From Methylosinus sp. C49 (GTDB lineage: Bacteria; Pseudomonadota; Alphaproteobacteria; Rhizobiales; Beijerinckiaceae), in assembly GCF_009936375.1 (NCBI RefSeq), contig NZ_AP022332.1, forward strand, positions 1,917,501 through 1,981,500: DNA of 64,000 nucleotides. The letters are read 5' to 3'. A program made the translations under genes and the position numbers. Position 1 is the stretch's first letter. Each line of letters opens with the position of its first letter. A model generated the notes under the pieces. The model ran no database searches. It was not told the DNA's origin and saw only the letters and a program-made list of their open reading frames with translations. This document shows, one piece after another, positions 18,149 to 25,829 of this stretch.

Positions 18149-18692
18149 GATGAACACCGCCGACATTGATGCGTCCATCCGGAACCGAGAAGCGCAGGTC
18201 GAGGAGTTGCGCCGCCAACTTGAGCTGGCTGAGGCCGAGCTGAAGGGAATGAAGACTATCCGCGCCGCGATTGGGCGATCCGCCCACCCTCATCAGCCGT
18301 CGCGGGCTGCGGCGGTCATTGAGAAGGTGCGTCAAGCTGGATACTCGGGAGGCCGCCAGCCGGGGGCCATTTCGCGCCCATGGCGGATGATCTACTCCGA
18401 TATGTATCACGGATTCCCGAATGCGTGGTTTTCTGAGCAGCAGCTAACGATTAGCGCGTTCAACAATGGGATCAAACTGAGGCCGAAGGAGGCTAAAGAT
18501 CGGCTGTCGGCGCACGCCATGCACCGGATCGTCGAACAAGCCCCGGACAGCCCCGGCTACTGGCGGGTCACTGAGGAGGCCGCCAGAAAGTTTGGGTTCG
18601 ACAAAGAGCCCCTAAAGAATGAAGCCCCGAGCGCCGAGGCGTCGGGGCCGCAAGAATCCCTCGGGACGGGGGATCAGACCGGCGCTGATTAG
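18147..18692 (+). CDS. Passenger protein with N-terminal coiled coil, unknown function
   Basis: A 181-residue protein. Residues 3-38 form a strong heptad coiled coil (NREAQVEELRRQLELAEAEL). Residues about 50-150 look like a compact, probably alpha-helical domain (SRPWRMIYSDMYHGFPNAWF, then HAMHRIVEQAPDSPGYWRVT), with a winged-helix-like ending; the tail from about 155 is Pro/Glu/Ser-rich. It could be a DNA- or protein-binding accessory factor, but I do not recognise a family. No clear ribosome-binding site precedes the tandem ATGs. A good intrinsic terminator lies about 90 bp downstream. Confidence 0.6.
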   Translation: MMNTADIDASIRNREAQVEELRRQLELAEAELKGMKTIRAAIGRSAHPHQPSRAAAVIEKVRQAGYSGGRQPGAISRPWRMIYSDMYHGFPNAWFSEQQLTISAFNNGIKLRPKEAKDRLSAHAMHRIVEQAPDSPGYWRVTEEAARKFGFDKEPLKNEAPSAEASGPQESLGTGDQTGAD

Positions 18693-18782
18693 ACGCCGGA
18701 GAAAGGAGCTTCGGGATGGTTCCCCATCCCTTCGCGGTATGGTGGCTGGAACCCACCTACCGCTTGCTCTTATAGTCGAAGA

Positions 18783-18810
18783 GGGGTCGGCATGCGCCGG
18801 CCCCTTTTTT
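18783..18810 (+). terminator. Rho-independent terminator inside the mobile element
   Basis: A 9-bp stem (GGGGTCGGC at 18783-18791 pairing with 18796-18804, one G-T wobble), a 4-nt loop ATGC and six T residues. It ends the coiled-coil passenger gene's transcript. Confidence 0.85.
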
Positions 18811-18873
18811 GTTGCTCGCATACGTGCTATCCTTTGTCAAGGCAATTCCGCCTGAATCGTGACTGGAATCAGC

Positions 18874-19098
18874 ATGTTAACTCTCGCGGAAGCGGTAAAG
18901 ACCTCGAGATTACAGGAATTTATCGCCCAAGAGGAAGCTCGCGGCGTCGGCCCGATTGACCGGGCCGATTTCGATGCGTTGGCTGCGGCACTCGTCAGAG
19001 CGCCGCAATCAGAAGATCAAACATCGCGTTCCGCATCTGACGATGGTTCGATCGGAAAGAGAACTCCCCCAAATAGCGATCCATGTGCTTCGCGCTGA
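18874..19098 (+). CDS. Small protein overlapping the transposase 3' end in antisense
   Basis: A 74-residue frame. The first 40 residues (MLTLAEAVKTSRLQEFIAQE, then EARGVGPIDRADF) read as a compact helical protein. The Ser/Thr/Asp-rich remainder is encoded antisense to the last 104 bp of the transposase gene. The start at 18874 is weakly supported; a GTG at 18859 is the alternative. It may be a real small gene of the element that uses the transposase end as its 3' part, or a partly fortuitous frame. No function is assignable. Confidence 0.4.
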   Translation: MLTLAEAVKTSRLQEFIAQEEARGVGPIDRADFDALAAALVRAPQSEDQTSRSASDDGSIGKRTPPNSDPCASR

Positions 19099-19921
19099 TA
19101 TGAATGTGCGTCGAGTTCACGCTGTCCTTAAATAGCTTCCAAAACGACTCGACGCCTTGCGTATGGTGCGTCTCTTTGGTCCGGTAATCGTAGTAGGACC
19201 ATTCCTTAGCGCTATGGTTCACCGCGCCGTGCTTGAAGCCGTCGCCCTCAAGTAAACCATACGAAATCAGTTCATCGGTCGAGACGGCGGAGCCGGGCTC
19301 GACGGTATCGAGAACCACATTGCGCAGCGTGTCCTTTTTCACGTCCGGGATAACCTGAACCTCGATACGGCCGCCGCGCTCTTTAAGCCCCATAACGATG
19401 GTCTTGCCCTCGGCGCCGCGGCCGCGCTTACCAGACCGCTTCCCGCCGACGTAAGCCTCGTCAAGCTCAACGTGGCCTTTGAGCATTTCGAAGCCATTGG
19501 CCTTTTCCATAAGCGTGCGGATTTGCATGCCGATCCGGTATGCGGTCTTGTAGGTAACGCCGAGCGTGCGCTGAAGCTCCTTGCCACTCACACCGTGGCG
19601 CGTCGCGATAAACAGGTAGATTGCATAGAACCACGTTTGAAGGGGCGTGCGGCTATCCTGGAAAATCGTTCCAGCGCAGGGGTAAATATGGTGCCCGCAA
19701 GCGGCGCAGGAATAGGCACGGCGCTCCGCCAGCTTATGAAAGGTCGCGTCCTTACCGCACTTTTCGCAGACGTGGCGCAGGCCATAGCGCACTTCCATAA
19801 CGCGCTGAATGCAGGCATCGTCATTCGGGAACGTCTCGAAAAACTCGCGAACCGAAAACGCCTGAACGCCGCTGACGTTCTGGCCGGCTTGGGAAGGGCG
19901 GTTGCGCTTACGAGTCGTCAT
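18995..19921 (-). CDS. IS1595-family (ISXO2-type) DDE transposase
   Basis: A 308-residue transposase. An N-terminal zinc ribbon has Cys52/Cys55 and Cys72/Cys75 (CEKCG and CAACG). A central helical region with GVSGKELQRTLGVTYKTAYR follows. The ISXO2-like DDE domain has Asp154 in VELDEAYVGG, Asp216 in STDELISYG and Glu258 in TQGVESFWKLFK, so the catalytic triad is intact and no frameshift is seen. The ATG at 19921 is preceded on its strand by AGGAGATACGGAC, a good ribosome-binding site; an earlier in-frame ATG at 19972 would overlap the internal terminal-repeat-like copy. It probably moves the whole flanking 2.8-kb unit. Confidence 0.92.
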   Translation of the reverse strand: MTTRKRNRPSQAGQNVSGVQAFSVREFFETFPNDDACIQRVMEVRYGLRHVCEKCGKDATFHKLAERRAYSCAACGHHIYPCAGTIFQDSRTPLQTWFYAIYLFIATRHGVSGKELQRTLGVTYKTAYRIGMQIRTLMEKANGFEMLKGHVELDEAYVGGKRSGKRGRGAEGKTIVMGLKERGGRIEVQVIPDVKKDTLRNVVLDTVEPGSAVSTDELISYGLLEGDGFKHGAVNHSAKEWSYYDYRTKETHHTQGVESFWKLFKDSVNSTHIHISAKHMDRYLGEFSFRSNHRQMRNAMFDLLIAAL

Positions 19922-19961
19922 GTCCGTATCTCCTATGACGTGAACTGTGCCATAGGCCGAT

Positions 19962-19986
19962 ACGTGTGTCAATGGGATAAAATGCC
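19962..19986 (+). repeat. Internal copy of the element's terminal repeat
   Basis: ACGTG-TG-TCAATGGGATAA here matches the left terminal repeat read on the minus strand (ACGTG-CC-TCAATGGGATAA) at 18 of 20 positions, in right-end orientation. That is closer than the true right end is over the same stretch. It lies about 40 bp upstream of the transposase start, in its promoter region. Confidence 0.65.
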
Positions 19987-20054
19987 GGAATACTGTCCTA
20001 TTTTTGCGTTCTGTATTACACCTGAATTCGTTCTTTTAAAAGAATTCTCCGAGC

Positions 20055-20078
20055 ACCTGCTTCAAGGGGATAATCCCC
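20055..20078 (-). repeat. Right terminal inverted repeat
   Basis: Read on the minus strand it begins GGGGATTATCCCC, itself a 13-bp palindrome, then TTGAAGCAGGT. It pairs with the left end at 21 of 24 positions. Confidence 0.88.
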
Positions 20079-20086
20079 AATTGTTT
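20079..20086 (+). repeat. Right target-site duplication AATTGTTT
   Basis: Exact copy of the 8 bases flanking the left end of the element (17233-17240). Confidence 0.9.
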
Positions 20087-20097
20087 TAAAACGGCGT

Positions 20098-20289
20098 TTG
20101 TTGCACGGGTTTTCGCGAAGCATCGGCGAGAGCCTAAAAGTATTTGTTGTGCTTTTTGCTTTCTACAAATATTTTGGTGCGAACGTCGACTGGCATGTCA
20201 TCCACGTCGTTTGTGTGGTTGCGTGGACATACGAAATGGTTAGCGTGCTCGTGACGCTCTTTTGGCTGAGGGACGACTCCAAACCATAA
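20098..20289 (+). CDS. Possible small membrane protein
   Basis: A 63-residue frame with a TTG start just outside the mobile element. It is strongly hydrophobic, with two candidate membrane segments (KVFVVLFAFYKYF and VIHVVCVVAWTYEM continuing to VLVTLFW), and ends in a charged tail. Codon use is low-GC, like the mobile element. No ATG and no good ribosome-binding site were found. If the element is removed and the duplication closed, the frame stays open upstream but still gains no start codon, so this is either a small gene with a weak start or a remnant. Confidence 0.3.
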   Translation: MLHGFSRSIGESLKVFVVLFAFYKYFGANVDWHVIHVVCVVAWTYEMVSVLVTLFWLRDDSKP

Positions 20290-20327
20290 GCGTGCTTGTA
20301 TAAAACGTTCTGTAGAATCGATGCTTC

Positions 20328-20939
20328 TCACCGCGCGCCGATGCGCCGCCGGGTCTCTATCGTCACCCACACATTCGGGTCTTGCTGCGACTGGCGCTTC
20401 ACGAAGCGATAGCCGGTCGCGTCCCATGGCTTCACCTGGTCGGTGAGATTGTCGAGGATGAAATCGCCGCGATTGGTGCGCGCCGTGAGAATTGCATGGC
20501 CCTGGTCGTTCTTGTCGCGCACGATGGTCATCAGCAGCGCCTGGCGCGGAAAGCCCATTTCCATCAGCAGCCGGCGCTTCTGCAGTGCGTAGATCTTGCA
20601 GTCGCCCTTGCCGTCGGTGGGGTAGTCCCAATGATCGGCCATCGTGCCCCAATGCTCGAGATTGGAGAGCGGCTGTATCGAGGCGTTCACGGCGCGATTG
20701 ATCTCGTTCAGCCGCGCCCAGGCCTCGCGCGAGAGGTCGAGATCGGCGGCGGGCAGGGCCGTCTGCTGGCATTCCTGAGGCTGGCGGCCGCAAAAATCCA
20801 TCCAGCCATAGGGGATGGAGGTCGGCTCGCCGGTAACGACGAAACTCGCGCGCGGGACCTCCGCGCGTGCGGCCGAGGCGCTGAAGACGATGAGCGCCAG
20901 AGCGAGCGGACTCAAGACGCGAATGAGAAAATAGGCCAC
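20328..20939 (-). CDS. Exported transglutaminase-like cysteine peptidase (BTLCP family)
   Basis: A 203-residue protein. I start it at the GTG at 20939, because GGGGGATC precedes it and it gives a clean signal peptide (VAYFLIRVLSPLALALIVFS to ARA); the frame is open much further upstream but without coding character. The bacterial transglutaminase-like catalytic residues are Cys114 in GKGDCKIYALQ, His148 in QGHAILT and Asp163 in DFILDNLTD. Such proteins act in the periplasm; the best-studied relative, LapG, cleaves a surface adhesin under c-di-GMP control. No lapD or adhesin gene is adjacent, so this role is only an analogy. Divergent from the bicupin gene. Confidence 0.8.
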   Translation of the reverse strand: MAYFLIRVLSPLALALIVFSASAARAEVPRASFVVTGEPTSIPYGWMDFCGRQPQECQQTALPAADLDLSREAWARLNEINRAVNASIQPLSNLEHWGTMADHWDYPTDGKGDCKIYALQKRRLLMEMGFPRQALLMTIVRDKNDQGHAILTARTNRGDFILDNLTDQVKPWDATGYRFVKRQSQQDPNVWVTIETRRRIGAR

Positions 20940-21152
20940 GCGATCCCCCGAAGCCGGCGTGGAGCGCCGCAGCCCGCCGCTACGGAGCGCCTCGCCATCG
21001 AGGCCGAGAATGCGCGCGCGCCTTTTGCCCGCTCGCCAATTCGAATGCTCGGATTTTAGCGATCCCGCGTTTTTCCCTGCGGTTGACCCTCGCGCTGTCG
21101 GCGCAATCTGACAGAGGCGGTCGCCTCCCCTTTCCCCCGGAGAAAGAAGCAA

Positions 21153-22364
21153 ATGGCCACTGCGAAAAAGCGCGAAACCGCCGCGCGTCCGATCCCCTCC
21201 TTCGGCAATCCCGATCTTCCGCCCCAGGGCGCGATCAATGCGCAGAACAAGGCCAGCCTCACCGATCCCGGCCCGCGCAGCGAGGCGATCGGCGGGCAGT
21301 TTCCTTCGGCTCAGTTTCCGCCGCCCACCGACGTCAGCGACATGCCCATGTTCTGGGCGTCGTTCAACAATGCGCCCAAACGCGTGCAGAACGGCGGCTG
21401 GGCGCGGCAGGTGACGCAATATGATTTTGCCATCGCCGAGGAGATTTCCGGCGTCGATATGCGCCTCACCGCCGGCGGCATAAGGGAGATGCATTGGCAT
21501 CTCGCCGCCGAATGGGGCTATGTCTCCTATGGCTCCTGCCGCGTCACCGTGCTCGACGATCAGGGCCGCGCCTATGTGTCCGATGTGAAGGAGGGGGATA
21601 TTTGGTATTTCCCCGCCGGCCAGCCGCATTCGCTACAGGGGCTGGGGCCGGACGGTTGCGAGTTCCTGCTCTGTTTCGACGACGGCAAGGCGACCGAATA
21701 CAACACTCTGCTCGTGACCGACTGGATCGCCCATACGCCGCCCGAGATTCTCGCCGCCAATTTCGGCCTGCCGGCCGAGACCTTCGCCAATATCCCGCTC
21801 AATCAGCTCTATATTTTCCAGGGCGAGGTCCCTGGTCCCCTGGCCGCGGATCAGGCCTCGTCAGCGCAAGGGGAAGGGGCGCCGCCCTATCCCTATACAT
21901 TCTCGCTGAAAGGCAGCGCCGCCGCCAAAAAGACCAAGGGCGGCGAGGTGCGCGTCGCCGACAGCGACAATTTCAAGGTCTCCTCCACCATAGCCGCGGC
22001 GCTGGTCACGCTCGCGCCGGGCGCGCTGCGCGAGATGCATTGGCATCCCAATGGCGACGAATGGCAATATTGGATCAAAGGCCATGGCCGCATGACGCTG
22101 TTCGACGCCGGGCCGAAGGCGGTGACGCAGGATTTCCACGCCGGCGACATCGGCTATGTGAAGCGCGCCCATGGGCATTACGTGCAGAATGTCGGCGATA
22201 CGGAGCTGCAGTTTTTGGAGGTGTTCCGCGCCGCGCATTTCCGCGACGTCTCGCTCGTGGATTGGCTCACCCATACGCCGGCGGCCATGGTCGCCCAGCA
22301 TCTCAACATAGACGAGGCGACCATCGCCAAATTCCCGCGCGGCAAGCCCGTCGTCATGCCGTGA
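21153..22364 (+). CDS. Bicupin of the oxalate decarboxylase family
   Basis: A 403-residue protein with two cupin domains. The first has His114, His116, Glu120 and His159 (REMHWHLAAEW, GQPHS). The second has the same set in REMHWHPNGDEW near 295 and GHYVQN further on. Both sites can therefore bind Mn. Oxalate decarboxylase converts oxalate to formate and CO2. The active-site lid that in Bacillus OxdC reads SENST is TEYNT here at 181-185, keeping the Glu but changing its neighbours, so activity (decarboxylase, oxidase or other) is uncertain. There is no signal peptide, so it is cytoplasmic. GGAGAAAGAAGCAA precedes the ATG. Confidence 0.85.
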   Translation: MATAKKRETAARPIPSFGNPDLPPQGAINAQNKASLTDPGPRSEAIGGQFPSAQFPPPTDVSDMPMFWASFNNAPKRVQNGGWARQVTQYDFAIAEEISGVDMRLTAGGIREMHWHLAAEWGYVSYGSCRVTVLDDQGRAYVSDVKEGDIWYFPAGQPHSLQGLGPDGCEFLLCFDDGKATEYNTLLVTDWIAHTPPEILAANFGLPAETFANIPLNQLYIFQGEVPGPLAADQASSAQGEGAPPYPYTFSLKGSAAAKKTKGGEVRVADSDNFKVSSTIAAALVTLAPGALREMHWHPNGDEWQYWIKGHGRMTLFDAGPKAVTQDFHAGDIGYVKRAHGHYVQNVGDTELQFLEVFRAAHFRDVSLVDWLTHTPAAMVAQHLNIDEATIAKFPRGKPVVMP

Positions 22365-22445
22365 GATCGCAGGTATCATAATACCTATGCGGTCTATCGC
22401 CGGGAAATACTGGCTTTTCGGGCGCTCATGGGCGCCCGATTCCGT

Positions 22446-22474
22446 TTGACAGGGGCGGCGTGGTCGCTTATCAC
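22446..22474 (+). promoter_or_regulatory. Sigma-70-type promoter of rplM-rpsI
   Basis: TTGACA at 22446-22451, a 17-bp spacer and TATCAC at 22469-22474. It is correctly placed 49 bp upstream of the rplM start, behind a GC-rich hairpin (CGGGCGC/GCGCCCG near 22420-22440) that may terminate the bicupin transcript. Confidence 0.55.
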
Positions 22475-22522
22475 GCCCCATCCCACGGGCGTAGACCCGA
22501 GAACAACGGAACTAGCTCTCCC

Positions 22523-23011
22523 ATGTTTGGCAAGACCTATTCGGCGAAGCCCGCCGAAGTGCAGAAGAAATGGGTGCTGATCGACGCCAAGGGCCTCGTC
22601 GTCGGCCGCCTAGCCAGCCTCATCGCGCTGCGTCTGCGCGGCAAGCACAAGGCGACCTTCACCCCCCATGTCGACGACGGCGACAACATTATCGTCGTGA
22701 ACGCCGACAAGGTGATCCTCACCGGCCGCAAGCGCGACCAGAAGGTCTACCATCATCACACGGGCTTCCCGGGCGGCATCAAGGAGCGCTCGGCCAAGTT
22801 CATCCTCGAGGGCCGCTTCCCGGAGCGCGTGGTCGAGAAGGCGGTGCAGCGCATGCTGCCGCGCGGCCCGCTCGGCCGCAAGCAGCTCGGCAATCTGCGC
22901 GTCTACAAGGGGCCGGACCATCCGCATGTCGCTCAGACTCCAGAGCCGCTGGACGTCGCCGCCCTCAATCCCAAGAATGCCCGCAACGGCAAGAACGCTA
23001 AGAGCGCCTGA
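22523..23011 (+). CDS. rplM: 50S ribosomal protein L13
   Basis: A 162-residue protein with the uL13 signature: [20 protein letters not shown] at the start, [14 protein letters not shown] in the middle and [20 protein letters not shown] near 108-127. It is an early-binding 23S rRNA protein. I start it at ATG 22523, because the family begins (M)xTYSAKPAE; the frame is open upstream through the promoter region. It is followed by rpsI after 2 bp, the usual rplM-rpsI operon. Confidence 0.97.
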   Translation: MFGKTYSAKPAEVQKKWVLIDAKGLVVGRLASLIALRLRGKHKATFTPHVDDGDNIIVVNADKVILTGRKRDQKVYHHHTGFPGGIKERSAKFILEGRFPERVVEKAVQRMLPRGPLGRKQLGNLRVYKGPDHPHVAQTPEPLDVAALNPKNARNGKNAKSA

Positions 23012-23013
23012 CC

Positions 23014-23496
23014 ATGGCCGAGACCACGCTTTCCTCTCTCTCCGAGCTCAATCAGGCGACGGTCGCAGCCGCTTCCGACGCGCCGAAATATGAGCAGAAG
23101 CTCGACAAATACGGCCGCGCCTACGCCACCGGCAAGCGCAAGAACGCCGTCGCCCGCGTGTGGATCAAGCCCGGCACGGGCAAGATCACCGTCAACGGCC
23201 GCGACGTCGCCGTCTATTTCGCGCGTCCCGTGCTGCGCATGATCCTGCAGCAGCCGCTCGGCGTCGCCAATCGCGTCGACCAATACGACCTCGTCGTGTC
23301 GGTGGCGGGCGGCGGCCTCTCTGGCCAGGCCGGCGCCGTGCGTCATGGTCTTGCAAAGGCGCTCACCCATTATGAGCCCGAGCTCCGCACCGCGCTGAAG
23401 CGCGAGGGCTTCTTGACCCGCGACTCGCGCGTGGTCGAGCGTAAGAAATACGGCAAGCGCAAAGCCCGCCGCAGCTTCCAGTTCTCGAAGCGCTGA
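23014..23496 (+). CDS. rpsI: 30S ribosomal protein S9
   Basis: A 160-residue uS9 protein. The core starts at [20 protein letters not shown] near residue 34, with [19 protein letters not shown] and the conserved C-terminal tail [14 protein letters not shown], which reaches the P-site tRNA. The 30-residue N-terminal extension is common in alphaproteobacteria. Second gene of the rplM-rpsI operon; an intrinsic terminator follows 28 bp after the stop. Confidence 0.97.
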   Translation: MAETTLSSLSELNQATVAAASDAPKYEQKLDKYGRAYATGKRKNAVARVWIKPGTGKITVNGRDVAVYFARPVLRMILQQPLGVANRVDQYDLVVSVAGGGLSGQAGAVRHGLAKALTHYEPELRTALKREGFLTRDSRVVERKKYGKRKARRSFQFSKR

Positions 23497-23524
23497 TTAT
23501 CTCTCGATCGGCGACACGGGCGAC

Positions 23525-23550
23525 AAAGGGCGGCGCGAGCCGCCCTTTTT
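23525..23550 (+). terminator. Rho-independent terminator of rplM-rpsI
   Basis: A 10-bp stem (AAAGGGCGGC at 23525-23534 pairing with 23539-23548), loop GCGA, then a five-T run continuing ATTT. Confidence 0.9.
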
Positions 23551-23581
23551 ATTTGTCTCACGGGAATCGGAACCAAGACCA

Positions 23582-24502
23582 ATGGCGAAAATCTTCATCG
23601 ACGGCGACAGCGGCACCACGGGCCTCGAGATTCGCGAGAAGCTCGCGGACGCGCAGAATCTGGAGCTCGTCTCCATCGCGCCGGAGCTGCGCAAGGAGGT
23701 CTCCGCCAAGCGCGATATTCTCGCGCGCGTCGATGTCGCCATTCTCTGCCTGCCGGACGCGGCGGCCAAGGAGACGGTGGCGCTCGCCGATGAGTTGGGC
23801 GCGGCCGGCCCGCGCATTCTCGACGCCTCGACCGCGCATCGCGTCGCGCCCGGCTGGACCTATGGTTTCCCCGAGCTCGCGCGCGGGCAGGCGGAGGCGA
23901 TCCGCAAGGCGCGTCGCGTCGCCAATCCCGGCTGCTACGCCACGGGCGCGATCGCGCTGCTGCGCCCGCTCGTCGACGCGGGGCTGATCGCCGCGCAGGA
24001 CGCGCTGACGATCAACGCCGTCTCCGGCTATTCCGGCGGCGGCAAGCAGATGATCGCCGCCTATGAGAAGGGCGAGGCGCCGGCCTTCGAGCTGTACGGC
24101 CTCGCGCTCGAGCACAAGCATTTGCCGGAGATCGCGGCCTATTCGCGGCTCGCCGCGCCGCCTCTGTTCGTGCCGTCCGTGGGCAATTTTCATCAGGGAA
24201 TGCTGGTCTCGATTCCGCTCCAGCTCGACGCGCTCTCCGCGCGGCCCCGCGCGGTCGATCTCGAGGCGGCGCTGGCGCGGCACTATGCGGGCGAGGCGCA
24301 TGTGCGCGTCATGCCCGCGCCGAAGTCCGGCCGTCTCGATCCGCTCGCCTTGAACGGAACCAATGATCTCGAAATCTTCGTCTTTGCGCGCGAGGAGAGC
24401 CGCCATGCGCTGCTCGTCGCGCGGCTCGACAATCTCGGCAAAGGCGCGTCCGGCGCCGCCGTGCAGAATCTGGCGCTGATGCTGTCGGAGAGCGTGAGCT
24501 GA
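23582..24502 (+). CDS. argC: N-acetyl-gamma-glutamyl-phosphate reductase, type 2
   Basis: A 306-residue enzyme of the short (type 2) ArgC branch. An N-terminal NADP-binding segment IFIDGDSGTTGLEIR, catalytic Cys118 in VANPGCYATGAI, SGYSGGGKQMI near 149 and a HKHLPEI segment near 179 are all present. It reduces N-acetylglutamyl phosphate to the semialdehyde in arginine biosynthesis. Placement directly behind rplM-rpsI is common in Rhizobiales. A terminator hairpin separates it from convergent ctaA. Confidence 0.94.
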   Translation: MAKIFIDGDSGTTGLEIREKLADAQNLELVSIAPELRKEVSAKRDILARVDVAILCLPDAAAKETVALADELGAAGPRILDASTAHRVAPGWTYGFPELARGQAEAIRKARRVANPGCYATGAIALLRPLVDAGLIAAQDALTINAVSGYSGGGKQMIAAYEKGEAPAFELYGLALEHKHLPEIAAYSRLAAPPLFVPSVGNFHQGMLVSIPLQLDALSARPRAVDLEAALARHYAGEAHVRVMPAPKSGRLDPLALNGTNDLEIFVFAREESRHALLVARLDNLGKGASGAAVQNLALMLSESVS

Positions 24503-24511
24503 CTTCATTCG

Positions 24512-24538
24512 ACCGCGCCGAGCGATAGGCGCGGTTTT
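24512..24538. terminator. Terminator between argC and ctaA
   Basis: An 8-bp GC-rich inverted repeat (ACCGCGCC at 24512-24519 and its complement at 24528-24535), an 8-nt loop and TTTT on the plus strand. Confidence 0.7.
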
Positions 24539-24550
24539 GAATGTTCGACG

Positions 24551-25651
24551 TCAGTCGTCGTCTGCCGGGGTCTCGGCGTCACGCAGACGACGCGCATGCA
24601 GCGTCGCCACAGCCAGCACGCCCATCGCCAGCGCCTGATGCGCGAGACCTGCCCACAATGGAACGACGAGCAGAAGCGTCGTTATGCCGAGCACGACTTG
24701 CGCGCTCACATGGCCGAACAAGAGCCCGGCGCCGCGCGCGGCGCGTCCGCCCGCCGTGCCGGCCGCGTCGACGAGATGAAACAGCGACAGCGCGAAAATC
24801 ACATAAGCGATCATGCGATGATCGAATTGCACCAGCGCGACATTATCGACGAGATTGCTCCACCAGGGCGAGAGCCGCAGCAATTCGTCCGCGGGCGGAA
24901 CGAAGCTGTCGTCCATCAGCGGCCAAGTGTTGTACGCGTAGCCGGCGCGCAGCCCCGCGACCAGCGCGCCAGCGCCGATCTGCACGAGCACGAGACCGAG
25001 CAGCAGCATTGCGAAAAAGGAGAGCCGCCGGCGCCCGCTCGCGACGATGATGCGCGTCCCATAGCCGAGCCCGCCCGCGACCCACAGACATGCGGAGAAG
25101 ATGAGGGCCGCGAGCAGCAGATGAATGGCGAGCCGCTCCTGCGCCACCTCGACGCGGTTGACGAGGCCGGAGGACACCATCCACCAGCCGACGCCGCCCT
25201 GCAGCGCGCCCAGCGCCAATATTCCGATGAGCTTCGGCTTCACGCTTTTCGGCAGCCGTCCACGCAGCCAGAACCAGGCGAGCGGAATGGCGAAAGCGAA
25301 GCCGATGATGCGGCCGAGCAGACGATGGCTCCACTCCCAGGCGAAGATCGTCTTGAACTGCGCGAGGTCCATGTTCGGGAACATCTCGCGATACTGCGGG
25401 ATTTTTTTGTAATCCTCGAAGGCGGCTGTCCATTGCGCCTCGGAGAGCGGGGGAAGAACGCCCGTTATCGGCTTCCATTCGGTGATGGAGAGTCCCGATT
25501 CGGTGAGCCGCGTCGCGCCGCCCACCACCACCATGGCGAAGACGAGCGCCGCTATGACGAGCAGCCACAGGCGAACGTCGGTCGCGCTCTCCTCGCTCGG
25601 CGGCGCGACGATGGCGGGCGTGGGAGCGGGAAATTGGATCCAGTCGGTCAT
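24551..25651 (-). CDS. ctaA: Heme A synthase (COX15/CtaA type 2)
   Basis: A 366-residue integral membrane protein with about eight helices. Family marks are [20 protein letters not shown] in the first helix region, then a conserved EWSHRLLGR with the heme-ligand His, [10 protein letters not shown]-like [12 protein letters not shown] in the second half, and IHLLLA and HQALAM His residues. It oxidises heme O to heme A for aa3-type terminal oxidases. The ATG at 25651 gives MTDWIQF; the upstream open frame lacks coding character and overlaps the MerR gene. No ctaB or oxidase genes are adjacent. Confidence 0.92.
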   Translation of the reverse strand: MTDWIQFPAPTPAIVAPPSEESATDVRLWLLVIAALVFAMVVVGGATRLTESGLSITEWKPITGVLPPLSEAQWTAAFEDYKKIPQYREMFPNMDLAQFKTIFAWEWSHRLLGRIIGFAFAIPLAWFWLRGRLPKSVKPKLIGILALGALQGGVGWWMVSSGLVNRVEVAQERLAIHLLLAALIFSACLWVAGGLGYGTRIIVASGRRRLSFFAMLLLGLVLVQIGAGALVAGLRAGYAYNTWPLMDDSFVPPADELLRLSPWWSNLVDNVALVQFDHRMIAYVIFALSLFHLVDAAGTAGGRAARGAGLLFGHVSAQVVLGITTLLLVVPLWAGLAHQALAMGVLAVATLHARRLRDAETPADDD

Positions 25652-25829
25652 GGGGCGGCTCGATGTGAGAGGCTCTCGCGCGCCAATTAAGAGGAGCCGC
25701 GCGCCCTTGTCCACGGGGCCGCGGGACCGAAACGCCGAGGGCGAGAATTTTCCGGCTGAAAAACGCCACGTCCGGGAGGAAAATAGAAGCGCGCGAATCG
25801 TCGCGCGGGCAGGGAGCGGAGCGCAGATT

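Larger units (their letters stand above)
17241..20078. mobile_element. IS1595-like element (2,838 bp) with passenger genes
   Basis: The ends are defined by terminal inverted repeats (17241-17264 and 20055-20078, 21 of 24 positions matching, both beginning GGGGATTATCCC) and flanked by an identical 8-bp target duplication AATTGTTT. Inside are an ISXO2-type DDE transposase near the right end reading leftwards, a small gene overlapping its 3' end, and a divergent pair of unfamiliar genes in the left half. The whole segment is visibly lower in GC than its surroundings, which indicates transfer. The exact duplication suggests a recent insertion. Passenger genes in IS1595-family elements are known; the identity of these is not. 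The first 344 bases (17241-17584) hold no gene that I can support, only small hairpins such as GTTACC/GGTAAC at 17370-17387. Confidence 0.9.

Noticed and set aside
17241-20086. Prophage or integrative element
   Set aside because: No integrase, structural or lysis genes and no tRNA-linked attachment site; an 8-bp duplication with IS-type inverted repeats explains the boundaries fully.
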